Shown one piece after another: positions 14,172-27,730 of a stretch of 64,000 bases of DNA; the stretch's first letter is position 1, and every line of letters begins with the position of its first letter. Both the position numbers and the translations under genes were made by a program. Location of the stretch: positions 4,407,087 through 4,471,086 of the forward strand of contig BSYO01000019.1 in assembly GCA_033239525.1 (NCBI GenBank). The letters are read 5' to 3'. The notes below the pieces were generated by a model. The model made no database searches. It saw nothing but the letters and a program-made list of their open reading frames with translations, and was not told the origin of the DNA. The DNA comes from Nepenthes gracilis (Eukaryota; Streptophyta; Magnoliopsida; Caryophyllales; Nepenthaceae).

Positions 14172-16313
14172 TGTAATATGTAGATTTTCATTTAATATAT
14201 TTGTAATATATTTATTAATTTTAAAATTTATTGGATGCATTGATTTAATAGTATTTTGTGAAAATTTTGAATGGTTCAGATTTGTAGTTCTGTGCTCGAG
14301 GTGCGCTTTAGGTGCAAGTGAGGCACATTTTCCAGCATGCTGGCGCCCGAGGAGCGCCTGAGTCCCACTTAACCACCGATTTCAAAATCGCCGAGCTCGA
14401 ATAGTGCTTGAGTGGCGCTCAAGCGCGGATTAGGTATATAAAAGGTTCATTGGTTAGGGTTTTAGTCATTTTAGTGTGAAGTCGAGAGAAAAGAGATGAA
14501 AAGAAGAAAGAGGAAGAGAGAAAAAGTGGCGATCGAACATCTTGGAGTTTCTGTTCGTCAGATTTGTGAAGTATAAGGTTAAGATAAGCATCTGTAAGCC
14601 AAATCCTTGGTCTATTTTCGTATCTGCTAATATTTATATATATTTTAGAGATTTGTTTTACATGCATGTGATTTTCGTGTACCCCATATGTTTATTACTT
14701 ACACGCATGTATATTTTATCGGTTATTCAGTGATTTTTTACGGGTATTTGTGATTTTAGAGAGTTTTGTTATTAATGAAAAACCCGAATGGTATATATAT
14801 ATATATGTATTTGTATATCCATATATTAAAAAATCATGAATAAGACCTTACATTAGTTCACATGCATGCTACCAAGGACAGAGTCACTACGTGGACCATG
14901 GCGGTCCAAGACCCGAGGTGTCAATTTGTGATCCGAGATATGTGATATTTGTGGTACAGCTCCTAATAGGGAGGTTTAGTCCCAACGAGGACGAACGTGA
15001 CATATGGTTTTCTTTCCACCGATGGAAAGGTTGAGACGTATTGTAGTTGACCTGCCCCATACGTTTTAATGAGAACCATCGCAAGAAATTAATGAAACTT
15101 AATATATTTAGACGTCATCATATATAACTAAATTTGATATTAAACCCAAAGTTTCGAGTAGTAAAATATAACAAGTAAATTCATAATCTATAGGAAATAA
15201 AGTACATAGATGACCTTAAACTGCTGGCCAAAATCGTAGCCGGGCCTTGAACTATCGGTCTAAAACGTAGCAGATATATCTAAAGTTATTGGATGAGTGT
15301 AACCCTTCCTCAAGTTGATATAATAATCTTTGATTCTCTAATTTTGTACATAATTTATATTTCTACATGTATTTATGTGGATTATGATTTGAGATATGTG
15401 GATTGACCCATGAATAGGCAATAGAAATGTCTCATATGCATGGATATGCGTCAAGCCAAGAATATATTTTATATTTATATGATTTGGTTTCGATATTCAT
15501 TGATTTCAGCATATGAAATTATGAGATTTGGATTCGGACTATGATTTGTATCCCACGTGGATGTGGTGACAGTCGTGATTATATGATGTAATATCGGATC
15601 ATATGATATGATATTATATATGAGATTTAATCAGATTATTATTTGTTATGATTATATCCTGAAAGGACTGTTTGATATTGACGATAATTTAGTACAAAAT
15701 ATCTCCTCAATTTTTAGTAATTTTGACAGACCTTATTATTTATTTTATATGTGACATCTCATTCCGTATGGTTTATATATATTGTTTTATATGATAATAC
15801 TTATTGAGTTTTAAACTCATATTTTCATATTTCATTCCTTCAGACTAGTTGTTTGGATATAATTAAAGGAGGCTGGACTTGATTAGACGGGTATTATCCT
15901 CCTGGTGAGTTGGATATTTATGCTTGTTGGACTTCTGATCTCGGGGGTATATTTTGGTTATTATGTTTCATCGGTTGTAAGTTGTAACCTCTATATTGAG
16001 AATAATGAGATATTTATGTTATGCTCATAAGTTATTATTTTATCAAGTGTCCTCTTTTTGACTTATGGATAATAGATCATATATTATATTGTCCGAATTT
16101 ATATCTGTTGAGATCCTATACGGATTGTTTAGCGTTGAGTTTTGTGTTATGAATCGATTGTCATGTCCGAGCTTGAATTTTGTCAATATTAATGTATTTA
16201 TTATATTTTTATATTATGATAATTATTCTAACCTGTATATTGTGTACTTGTGATAGGAATATTTAATATCATAATAATGGTAGAAATTGAATCACATTGG
16301 TTATAATATTACA
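14172..16313 (+). mobile_element. Long-LTR family copy 2 (sense)
   Basis: Starts TGTAATATG and ends TATAATATTACA, the TGTAA/TTACA style of LTR ends. A likely promoter is TATATAAAAGG at 14435-14445, followed by a purine-rich leader. The block at 15806-15915 (ACTTATTGAG, then TCAGACTAGTTGTTTGGATA) matches the reverse complement of 6720-6830 in copy 1. Blocks at 14860-15080 correspond to 7530-7745 inverted. No gag or pol frame lies inside, so this is a solo LTR or an LTR fragment. Target duplications were not identified. The open frame on the minus strand at 14887-15084 is a chance frame. Confidence 0.6.
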
Positions 16314-16429
16314 TCAATAATTCCATAAATTTGAGTTTTGTACCTAAGAATACATTTTCAATTCCTTTCATTTATTTAAAATTTTAATTTGAGTCAAAAA
16401 TTTTCTATATCCCCTAATGTGAGTCCTAG

Positions 16430-18153
16430 AATTGTGTAAAGTATAATAATAGAATATATAATAAACCCAAATATAAATTTTAAAATAAATTAAATACAAA
16501 TTCAAACACAAAATATAACTAAATCAAATCTTTGTGTATCTTTTGTCCGAATCCTATAAATATCTAATACCCACTAATTTAAAAGGGTTAAAAAATAAGA
16601 CAAACTTATAAGTTTAAAACTTAATAAGAATAAGTGGACGATAATAAATACATATCTATAAAATAAAATAAAAAATAAAAAAATTATAAAACACATGTAT
16701 GATTCAAAATGTCCAAATTCAAATCATGTAATCCAAAAATCAAATGTCCAAATATCGAATACTGAAATACCAAATGTCCAAATATGATTTTGTATAAAAA
16801 GTTTATCATACTCATACGAATATCAAATAATCCAAAAAATACGAAATTGTCCAAAGTCTAAACCGTATTTCCCAAATGCTCAAATAACTAAAGTCCAATA
16901 ATTTCAAATATCGTATCAAAACCTAAAATTCTTAGTACCAAATATTTTAAAATATCAAATACAATGCAGATAAAAATCTTAGAACTTATAAATATGCCAA
17001 AACTAAATGCTAATGATCAAAAGACCAACTTTAAAAAATAACTATACGTACTTTTAATAATTTTAGGTCATAATATTACTATTTAAATCTGTAAGCAGGT
17101 TACCTACAAATACACCATATAAACTTAGTTAAACATGACCTTTTTCATCTATGAAAATAGGTGTAATTTTTAAGTGTACATAATATATTAAGATATCTGA
17201 ATATATAGTTCCATCAACTGCTCATAATGGTTCTCAACAAAACACAAATGGTATACTCGATAGCAAATCATAAAATTTTTTCTCTGTAGAAAAAATATAG
17301 ATATCTAAAGCTTTTGATACTATGAAAAAATACAAATATTAAAATTTTTAACTCTTAAAAAAAGTACAAATATCAAATCAAATATCAAAATAAAATTCAT
17401 TTTGAAATACTTACATGGAATATCATTATGCAATGTCAAATACATAAATTTCACAATATTTCTTCACAAATGTTTCTGTGTATAAATAATTTATATTAAA
17501 ATATTTACTTATTCTATGAAAAACAAACAAATAAATAATTCTTTCAACATTCCATAAAACCTTATAAAGTTTTAAAATAATTAGCAAAAATTATATGCAT
17601 GTATAAATATATAAAACAATGGGGTAAATGGTAACATGCATATCCAGTAAAAATAAAAATATAAATAAAATTGAAATATTCTAATATAGACCAAAGGTTG
17701 AATTTAAAAATATTTACTTTAATAATCTAATCTAATAGATCTGATTTTTAAAAATTTTAAAAAATTTTTCCTCATTTTATTCTATTTTCTTGTTTTTCCA
17801 TTCCCTTCTCTCTTCGACCTTTTTTCCCTACAAAAAGACTAAAACAGCACACATAGGTCATTATAAATATAATCGATGTATGAGTATAGATAAGCATGCA
17901 CTAGACACCCTATCTTTTGTCTCATATGTGCATAAGTACTGTATCAGGTGTGACTCAAATACCAATATTTTATCAGAAATACACATGAGCACTCTAGTGA
18001 CGTAGATCAGGCATACAATTCCTACTTCAAGCATGCACGAGTGCAGAGATAGGGACCCATTAAACGCTAAATTTAATTCCAAGTAATCCAATTTATTCAT
18101 TAAATTTTTATTTTATAATTATCTTTTAATTGACCCAAAATTGTAGTATTACA
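16430..18153 (-). mobile_element. Long-LTR family copy 3 (antisense)
   Basis: The right end, read on the minus strand, starts TGTAATACTACAA at 18153. Shared family blocks include AGGTGTAATTTTTAAG near 17160, ATCTGAATATAT near 17196, ATGGTTCTCA near 17228, and TTATATGCATGT near 17590. It is more AT-rich and more decayed than copies 1 and 4. The left boundary is approximate. It abuts copy 2 in inverted orientation. Confidence 0.5.
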
Positions 18154-18249
18154 TTGCCTATATAATAATTGATTTTAAATTAAGGGTACCTTTCTTTATA
18201 GCTGACGACAATGGAGTTTATATGATCTTATTTTTTAGTAGATCGATCT

Positions 18250-20504
18250 AATATTTTATAAAATATAATATATTAAAATATAGACACTGTCATAAATTCG
18301 GACTAAATAAGTTAATTTAAATAATTAATTATAATTTTTAAAATTTAAAATTTTAATTTTAAGGACATCATCGGACAACCGTCTAGATGATATAAATTCG
18401 ACCTATTTTACAATTATTTTAAGGAAGGTAACAATTTTAATCAAAATCACGACTCAGATATAATAAAATATCCCAATAAATTTAAAAATATTACTATGGG
18501 TATATACCCGATTAATTTTCATAATACAATCATATCAATTTTTAATTTTAACCATAAAAAAATAAAACTTACCAAATTGAATGAATGGCTGACGGATCAC
18601 GTTCTAATTCCTACAATGCATCCGAACCTTCTACTCTAAATGGTTAAAACAGAAAACGTGAACTAAATGCCCAACAAGTATTATATTTAGATAAAATGAG
18701 TCCAATGAATCAGATGAAAAGTCAAATAGATGAAAATCCAATCAAATTGTAGAATAAATCTAAATCATTGATAAAATAATCCAATAAAAATCCAAGTTTC
18801 GAAATTCAAAAATTCAATGGTAATCACGTACTCAAAGCAAATATCCAAATCCAAAACAAATATTTAAATTTTAAAATAGTTCTTATCGAGACGTGTATAT
18901 ATATATATTAGTGATCCAGACCAATTCTAAAGCCGATATCAAATCTGAGTCTAAGTCCAAGTCTAAATCCAATACCCAATTACATTGTGATTTGGGGTAG
19001 AATCTGATAGTCAGATGATCTAATGGCGTGCGCAGAAGTTGAAACAATATCGTGACAGATATTCCAAAGGTTCGGATCAAAATATATAATCAAAATCATT
19101 GTACGAGACATACTAATACTAACTGAAGGCAAAATCGGCGAATCTCAAATCTAAATTCAAAATCCAATATAAATCAATGCAGAAATATAAATTATGTACC
19201 AAATTTGGGTTCTAACTATTTAAAGATTAGTTTGAGGAGGAGTTACAAATAATCTTGATAATATTAGGCCAAAATCCATGAATCTGTACCCATAGATAAG
19301 GTTGCTCATTATGTTTTACTACCCGTACTTTGGGTGTATTTATTAAATTTATCAGATATATTAGAACGTCCGAATATATTTCAATGTCAAGTCAAATTAT
19401 CTAAATGGCAAGAATCATTACTCCAAACTTTTCCTGCCAGCGGAAAGAAATTTTCAATTAACAAAATAATCTCCCCGTCAGAAACTAGCGAGAATCTAAT
19501 AATCTAAATCCAAATGTAGTGATCATAACATGGCTCGTGCATGTGAAAATACACGACCTATGCAAGTTTGGTGTATATTTTCGTTACACATACTAATATA
19601 AATATATATCGAGTCTAATAAATTTTTGAGGCTTCCAAAAAAATAATAAATTTCTAAAATTATAAAATCTATATTCAAAACCTCCAAAATAATCCAATAA
19701 ATTACACATGCATGTCTAGAATAAATTAAATTAGTGTATAAAAATTTATATATGTTAGTAAAAATTTATACAGTATCTAAAATATATCAGATATAAAATC
19801 AGATCAAAGAGGGAGTTTACAGATACTTGTCTAGACATACTTTGTTGATTTGAAGAAATGAGACTCCGAAACACCCGAATGGCACCGTTTCTCTCACTGC
19901 CATGCGTGACCCACGCCCCTGCTGCTCTCTCCTCTACCCATCTTCTTCACCGCGGTTGCCGTCGCAGATCCACACTGCCGCACCGGCCTGCCACCACCGG
20001 CCTTCCCGGCATCATGCTGTCGGCACCGCCACCATCATTTTGCCACATCTCTCTCCGTGTCGTTCTCTCTCTCTCTTACGCGAACCCTCGTCGTGCGCAC
20101 CACCGCCGACCACCACCGCATGGCCTCTGTTCGTTGCCGCTGTCGATGACCCAACTCCTCCTTTCTCCTCCGCCGTGCGCTGTGAACAGTGGTGCTGAAA
20201 ACCCTTTCCTCCCCTGCTTTTATCTCTCTCCCCGATTTTCCTTCTCCCTTATCAGCTTCTGCATTTTCTGTTTTTGTTTTTTTTTTGTTTATATATATAT
20301 TATTTTTTTCTATTTTACTTTTTTTTAATCTAAATTCTGAATCAATACTTGGACGATAATACGAACGCACCCCGAGCATCAGCCCAACCTATCTAAATAT
20401 TCTCCAAATTTTTTAATATTTAATTAATTATTTTGACAGGTCCAAATTACCTAAAAATCATGATTGATATTAAATTGATCTGAATAAAAATTTGAGATAT
20501 TACA
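18250..20504 (-). mobile_element. Long-LTR family copy 4 (antisense)
   Basis: Read on the minus strand it begins TGTAATATCTCAAA at 20504 and has a TATATATA-rich putative promoter near 20290-20300. Next comes a GC-rich leader (about 20210 down to 19860) that is equivalent to 8240-8040 in copy 1; both contain CCGAAACACCCGA. Further blocks match copy 1, for example AAAACGTGAACTAAATGCCC near 18653 and CGTCCGAATATATTTC near 19368. The open frames at 19858-20328 (+) and 20035-20379 (-) fall in this leader and do not look coding. The left end is approximate. Confidence 0.6.
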
Positions 20505-21697
20505 GTTACGATTATTTTCCTGGGCCTAGGCACGATCGGTGGTAAAAATAGCATGTTCAATTTACTCTAACTTAAACAGTTTGTTCTAACTCAGATTATG
20601 AATTATGCTTCAATATTTTATTTCAAAAAATAAATTTATAGAAAAATTCTTTCAATAAATCATATTTTTATAAACACTAATTATCTCTTGTAAAGATACT
20701 TTATTTAAACTATTTTAATCTAGATATTATATAGAAATATATTTAAAATATTCAATTGTTTAGGCATTTTCATATAAATATATTTTTTAAAAAATATTTT
20801 AAAATAAAAATATCCATGAAACGATTAAATCAGTTTAGTTTTAATTATGGACTGAAAAGGTTATATTTAGAGATAATTGGGTCTAACCTTAGCCAACCTG
20901 AGATATTAGTCATAATTTTTTATTTAAATTCAGTCCGTATCCAATTTAAATGCAAAATTGATTAAATTTAGCTCATCCTTTTCTTCATTTTTGTGCAAAA
21001 ATATTAATATGGGTTAATAAATTTGATATTATCCTATCAAAAGTATCCCATTAATAATAAAGGGTTCCCTCTAACATGAATCAAGATATGGAAAAATAAA
21101 TGAAACATATGCTTGTATGATAGCATGGAAACTACACATTCAAAAAAAAAAAAAAATGTCATTAATGTTTTTTTTTTAAATAAAACATGTAATAAATAAA
21201 TTACAATTGATAAGGATAATTTTAAAGGAATACAAGGGGCTATGACACTACACACCACACAAAGAGGATCCAAAAGATGGTATTTAACTTGTAAAAATCA
21301 CCCTATAAATACCAATATTTTTTTAATTTTTTTAATTTAGATTTTATGTTCAATTAATATTAATATTGTAAAAAAATCAAATAAATAACTATTTATTATT
21401 ATTTTTTACAGAAATACCCTATAGTTAGTAATATTTTTTAATTTTTGTATTTAGATTTTATATTCAATTAGTATTAATATTATAAAAAATAAAAAATAAC
21501 TATTTTTGATTATTTTTTATTCTAAAACACCCACAATTGATAGAATTGAGGATCACATAGCCTCTCATCTCGATTTGAAGTGTCATCATTCGATTTGTTG
21601 TTATGAATTTAATTCTTATTATTAAGCATTTAAACTTATTATTATACATTAATTTTTATATATCATATTATATACTCAAAATTTGAGATATAAGCAT
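20505..21697. other. Intergenic DNA, nothing recognised
   Basis: AT-rich sequence with no supportable gene. A pair of similar segments near 21300-21400 and 21415-21510 (each has AAATACC or similar, then TTTAGATTTTAT and ATTCAATTA-TATTAATATT) suggests a small local tandem duplication of about 120 bases. Confidence 0.5.
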
Positions 21698-21706
21698 TTA
21701 AATCTC

Positions 21707-21995
21707 GAGCTGAGGGGGGCTGCAACGCGGGGGGGCATTGTAGCCCGTACGACACTCATGCAGCCGTCGGATGGAAAAATTCGACGGCTGCATATATATA
21801 TTAAAAAATAGTTTAATATCATTTTTTCTATTTTGATAATTTTTTTTGTATTTAATTTTTAAAAAATGATGATTATTATTTTTTAATTTTTTAAATTTTT
21901 TTTTTAAATATTGGCCATCAGATTTTTCATCCGACAGTCAAAATGGAGTCGAAGGGGGTGCGACACCCCTCCTGCGTCGCAACCCCCCCGGATCC
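21707..21995. mobile_element. Mutator-type MITE with 9-bp target duplication
   Basis: A 289-bp element flanked by identical 9-bp direct repeats TTAAATCTC (21698-21706 and 21996-22004). Its ends form imperfect inverted repeats: GGGGGGCTGCAACGCGGGGG on the left, and the reverse complement of CCTGCGTCGCAACCCCCCC on the right. A perfect 9-base hairpin CAGCCGTCG/CGACGGCTG lies inside the left arm. A 9-bp target duplication with GC-rich inverted ends is typical of non-autonomous Mutator-like elements. No protein is encoded. Its sharp GC-rich ends in AT-rich DNA suggest a relatively recent insertion. Confidence 0.8.
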
Positions 21996-22004
21996 TTAAA
22001 TCTC

Positions 22005-23339
22005 ACCCTTATTAAACACACAAGTTTTGACCAAAAACTTTGTAATTAAAAATCCTAGCTCATATATTTTTGTTAAACCATGAAGTAAATTCCCCAAGGA
22101 TTTACTTATCTTGGTTTTAAAAAGAGTTAATGTAGAAGTCATAAAGTACTTTATTTTTTAAAGCACTCTTTAATTATTTTAAAAATATATAATTAACTTG
22201 ATAAAAAATAAATTTATTCTGAACTTAGATCAGTTTTAGAAATAAACTTATCATCATTAATTAGAGTCGGTTCAAATTAGGCTCGATTATGAGAAAAATC
22301 TATAAAAGTGCTCATCTGTTGTTAAATTTAGTTGGTTCCAATGGGCCTATGAAAATTTTTATTTAAAGTGTTTTTATTTAAAAATACATGTATACTTATA
22401 TATATATAATAGTTAAAAATAAAATATAACAATCAAAATGTAGTATTGATATAAACAAAATTATTGGCTAAAAATTATGGAAAGAATAATACTTATTTAA
22501 CAAGTCATTAATTATATAAAAATATATTTTAACTGGATGATCATTTTAAATTCTTTTTTTATCTAAAATTAAAAAGTTTACATTTTCACTTGGCCTAATT
22601 TTTTTTACTATATTGTCTATAATACTCTATATATTAAGGACATTATATAAAATTTTAGGTCGACAAATTGGACTAATTAGGCAGCCAATTTTGATTAGAT
22701 TAACCTCCATACAATTATTGAAATATGTTACTTCATTCCATACTTATTTTTCTATTAGGTTTGCTAGTACGAATATATGAATATAGTGTCGCGTTTGTTG
22801 ATAGTGTTTAGATGATATCCTCCAAACGATTCGATTTGTATAAGTTATAATCTATTTTCTAAAACTGTGTTTGTTTTAACTTGAACTTCTAGTTGCATCG
22901 CATAAATTATATCTGTGATGTGATTATTATAAACCATGCAAAGACTATTTAAAAAAATTCAGATAGTTTTTTTAAAATTTTTTTAAAATGGGTATTATTT
23001 GAGGCTCCTCCCTTTAATATATTATCTATTCTGTGAGCAATCACTCTTAGGTTGAATATGAGCATGGCTAAATTATTTATCAAAAATGTAGGATCTAAAA
23101 ATACATCGTTTAGGGAGCATGTTGTTTTTCTTTATATAATTAGATTATTAATTACTCATTGGATTTATGTGGGCTAGTCCTTAGTAGCTGATTTATATAT
23201 TGCCTTCAATATTCGAGTTTTATAGTATGAATAAACCCTATTTGATGCATCTTGAATCCAAATTTCGAACAGATTTGGGTCAAGCCGTCCGTTTGAATCC
23301 GACTTTATCTATTGAATTTGAATTCTGCACACCATAACT
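22005..23339. other. AT-rich intergenic DNA, nothing recognised
   Basis: No gene, RNA or element ends recognised in this stretch. Confidence 0.55.
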
Positions 23340-23530
23340 ATGAACAAGTGATCAGGTGTCGATAGGATGTTGAGAAGTATTTTCAGTCGGATAACATTTC
23401 ACCGACACCTGACCTCTTGTTCGCAACTGTAGTATGTAGGATCCAAACTCAGTGGACAGAATTGGACTCACACGGACGATTTGACCTGAATCTGTTTGAA
23501 ATTTAAATTCAGGACGCGCTACTATTAAAT
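23340..23530 (+). mobile_element. LTR 3'-end fragment, same family as 50092-51280
   Basis: Resembles the last ~170 bases of the solo LTR at 50092-51280 in order. Both contain ACCTCTTGTTC or ACATCTTGTTC, then a GTATGTAGGATCCAA or GTGTGCAGGATCCAA segment, then GAATCTGTTTGAAATT or GAATCTGTTCGAAGTT. Only the U5-like end is seen. The open frame on the minus strand at 23352-23555 is fortuitous. Confidence 0.55.
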
Positions 23531-26212
23531 AATTAAAGTGCATTAGCTGTGACACAGTCCTGCGTTCCAGTCCAAAATATCCAACTTATTTTATTTTTTA
23601 ATATGTAATTATTCTTGTTTGGTTTTAGATTCAAATATAAAAATAAATTCTTTATTTAATCGGTTTAAACTCAAACCGGCATTGAAACTTGAATATATAT
23701 TAAATACCATTTAATGTCCAAAATGACATAATGATTAAATCATAGGACCAAAAAATCGACTTCGAATATTACTATTTGACTTCATTCATTAGTAAAGAAA
23801 AATATTTAAACTAAGATTAGAATATCAATATGTAATTTTTAAAAGTACTGATGAAACTTAAATATGTACATTATCATTGACCGACAGCTAAATACAATAT
23901 TAATCAAAATCAAGAAAATTGAATATTAAGGTTATAAACCATCAAATTACAAATATAATTAAAATATCCTATAACTAGTCTTCTAAGCTTTCTTGATATT
24001 CCATAACTTTTTACAAATTAACCAAACCCTCTAGTATAAAGTTTAATAAAAATAGAGATAAAAATAAGTCTATTATTCAATAAGACATATATATTATCAT
24101 ATATAAATATATAATGAATAAAACATGTTAATGATGATACTATAATTAAAATTAAGAAATGCCAATAATATCAAATTTTTAATAAACATGCAAAATTTGT
24201 ACAATCATGATTAAATATGCAAAGAGCTACCTAAAAACTAAAATCAAGGCAAAATGATGCTAACATATAAATGACAAAAAATCGGTAAGGACCTCATCAA
24301 TAAATGATAAATATTAATGTTTAAATTATGATTATTCCTACATAGTCAAATGTCATATGCCATTATTTATGAATTATGGGTAGATCAATTATATATTATT
24401 TCATATAGTTAATGTCAAATATTAATTTTTAATCCGTAAATGTTAATTTTAATATTTAATTTACTAATAAAATACTAAAATTATTTAAATATATTATATT
24501 AATTCTTTATAATGGTATATCTGTGTCAAACTAAAAGCTCTATCTGAATACAAATATTTTCATATTGGAGAAAAAATTTTCTTTAATCAAATATAATGTA
24601 AAGTTTTTCTTAAAATCATTAAAGTTAAGATTTTATAAACTTAACATAGTTTTTACAATTTTATCAATTTCTTTCAAATGTAAAATATACATAAATAATT
24701 ATATAAGAATTTAAGATATGCTTTAGCATATATATAAAATTTAAAGATGTACAAAAATATAAATACAAAAATTCAATATTTAAATATGATTTTATAAATT
24801 TATGATTAGTACTTCATAAAATTGTATGAAATAAAAGTGAAATCATATATATGTAAAGTATAATTTTATCAATTACGAAAATAACACATATATAAGTATT
24901 TAAGATATAAAATATTTAGAGAGATAAAAAATAAATAGTAATCAAAGAATATAAGACTTGAATACACTTGATTTTAGCAAAAGATTTCTTAGAATCTCTT
25001 TAATTTATTTTATCCTTCTTCGTCTCATCTCTTTTTTTTCTTTCTTATCTCTTAAATTTTCATTTGAAATGAATCAAAATTGGCAAAGGAGCATATTTAT
25101 AAAAATTTGACACATGTACTCATTATCAGCGTGGGTCAAACGCTAAGATTAAATTCATATTATGTATGAGCATCTTTTAGGTACACACTAAGTGCTAATA
25201 TTTTGATTTAAATATGTATATATATCATTCGAGCGTATTTTAAGCATGAATATTCTGTCTAAAATATACTCATGTATGGGTCAAACGTACATTAAAATTA
25301 CTTGCCTAATTTATTCTGATATGAAATTAAAAGTTTAACCCAAAATCTCAATTAATCATGAAAATCTATCAATTGAAGTAAAATTAATCACTAATAAGAT
25401 AATTTTTTGAAATTCATACTTTACAAGCTATTCACTCCTATACTACAAATGTAAAGGTCGTAGAAAGACAATCACTCATTCTCAAAATTAATACCTTTAA
25501 AATCAAAAGTTTAGAGAAAATGCTGAAGAAGTTCTCCATCATCGGTTATACTTTCAATCTCCATGTAGTCCGATATGAATTGCATTGTATTCTCATAATA
25601 AAATACTCATGGTTTGTTTAGTCTTAGAGTGCAGACAATGTTCAATAAGGCTTTCTTGAAAGATTTGAGTAAAAATTTAAAAATAAAATAAATAAAATAT
25701 TTATCATATTTATTTCAATAATAACTTACATAATGTAGATATTATATAATTATTTAATTTTTGATAATTTTTTTCATCCATTTATATAAATAACCAAATA
25801 TTAATTGATAATTAATAACATATTTACCATCTGAAATAACAATTAATTAAAAAATGTCATACATTAATGTATTATTATTATTATTATTATGTATTGCTTA
25901 TTTTAATTTTTTTGTGATAAATTAAAATAAATAAATAATATTTAAATTAATAAATTAAATATTTAATATAATTTAAACTATAATATATAATTTAATTATA
26001 GATTACCTTTTAATTTATACTAAATCTATTTATGCTTGTCTTTACTAAAAGGAAACCAATGATTTCAAACGTATGACAAGGAATGCAACAAAAAAAATAA
26101 AGAAATAAAATATTACAAATTTTAGAAGAGAAATTAATTATTAAAAATATTTAAATTATATTTTTAATAATTAAAATAATTTTAAAATAATTGTATACTA
26201 TTAATAATTAAT
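23531..26212. other. AT-rich DNA upstream of the ERL gene
   Basis: No gene recognised. Composition is extremely AT-rich, with an (ATT)n stretch near 25871-25889. The last few hundred bases are presumably the distal promoter of the receptor kinase gene, but no specific regulatory motif could be supported by eye. Confidence 0.5.
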
Positions 26213-26921
26213 GATATAAAATAAATGAATATTTGAAAAGCTGGGTAGGGGCCGGGCAGAGTTTGCGTATCGCTCTCTGCTCTGCATTGAAGGCTTAGAG
26301 CACGTCTCGCTCTCTCTCTCCTATCAGACCTTTCTCTCTCATCCATGTACGGTATTCAAACCTCACGCGCCTCGACACACGCAGATTCAACTGCGGCCCT
26401 TCGATCGTCGTACACTGCGTTTTCACAGCCATCGTATGCCGTCCAGTTGTCTCACGCGCCGGAGACTGCCACGATGCGAGTGGCCTTGGATTGGAGAATG
26501 AGACGCTGGCCTGTATCCACTTCGGGAAAACGGTATCGTACGGTGACGGCCGCTGCACCACCGCCGTCCTCTTCTCGTCCTGCCCCCTCCTTTATCTCCC
26601 CTCGCAGCCTCACCGCTTTTTCACCGGACGTCCTTTCACCGCCATTTTTTGTTCCCTTTCTTCCTGTGTGTGTGTGTGTCTCTCTCTTCATGCTTTTCTC
26701 AGACACTCTGCCTTCTTAATGCTCTTCAGTCTTATCTTGTATCGCAAGTGAAACGCCTGCTCTGACTCACTGTCTCTCACTCAGTCGTAGCTCTGTCGTA
26801 AATGTAGATGAGGCGCTACACCTGCATCGTTGCAGACACTGTTAGTATATTCACTCCTCAGCTTTAGAAGCTTCTCTCTCTTTCTCCTTCGTCTGGTTCA
26901 CACTCTGAAGGTTGACGGGGT
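26213..26921 (+). promoter_or_regulatory. Probable core promoter and long 5'UTR of ERL
   Basis: A TATA-like GATATAAAATAAA at 26213-26225 is followed within ~30 bases by a sharp change from AT-rich to GC-richer, CT-rich sequence (CTCTCTCTCTCC near 26310). This is typical of a plant leader. From there to the ATG at 26922 is about 670 nt. It contains several upstream ATGs, including an open frame at 26345-26719 (124 codons). The transcription start is inferred, and an unrecognised leader intron cannot be excluded. Confidence 0.45.
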
Positions 26922-27691
26922 ATGGGGGACGACAGCGTCGTCTCTGTGTTGTCAGTAAGGAAGACGGTTGCTGTCCTGTGCTTTGCTTTGGCGCTTTTCT
27001 TCATTTCTTCTTCACTTGCTTCTCCTCTCATCAATGAAGGTTGCTCTCTCTCTGTAGACTGGTAACCTTCACTTAAATAGTTGAAGCGTTAGAATGAGCT
27101 AGTATTTAACTTGCTATCGTTGCGTTTTTGATCAAATTGTCTAGAGGTGAGATCCTAAGATAAGTTGTTTTTTCATTGTTACATCTTGAATAACGAAGGG
27201 CATTGGAGAAAGGGCACATCATAGTATAGAATAATTTTCCCGAATTTCAACCTTATAGCTTAATTATCTGCGATTGTTTGATTCATAGACATTTTGATCG
27301 CCTGTTTTTACCCATTACTTTAGCTCAAAAACAACGACCGAAGATTTACTTCTGTGCTTTCGAGAGACAGGAGGGAGGAGTGAGAGGGACGCGGAGAGGG
27401 TTATCCGTTTCTGTGGAGGTTGGAAGTTAAGTCGTTGAGTGAGTTTTGTGGTATGCTGTCAAATAGTTCTAGAAAAACCATTCGAAAATCTGGTGATGAA
27501 CTTCCGTAGTCGCAATATTTTATAGTTTCCACGATTGAAGGATTAAGGAATGATTGGGAATTTCTTTCACTTTCGTCATCGTCCCCAAATAGTGTTGTGT
27601 TCAATTATTTGATACTTTTGATGAGCTGATTAGCACTCGAATAAAAGAAAAAGATGGCTGTCCTTGCAGCATCTTTATTTGAGACAAGTTA

Positions 27692-27730
<39 letters not shown>

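Noticed and set aside
19858..20379. Overlapping open frames of 156, 98 and 114 codons on both strands
   Set aside because: They lie in the CT-rich leader-like part of long-LTR copy 4 and have low-complexity composition (Pro, Ser, Cys or Arg, Glu, Lys).
26295..26706. Minus-strand open frames of 84-88 codons ahead of ERL
   Set aside because: Shadows of the CT-rich ERL leader, with repetitive Arg/Glu/Gly composition.
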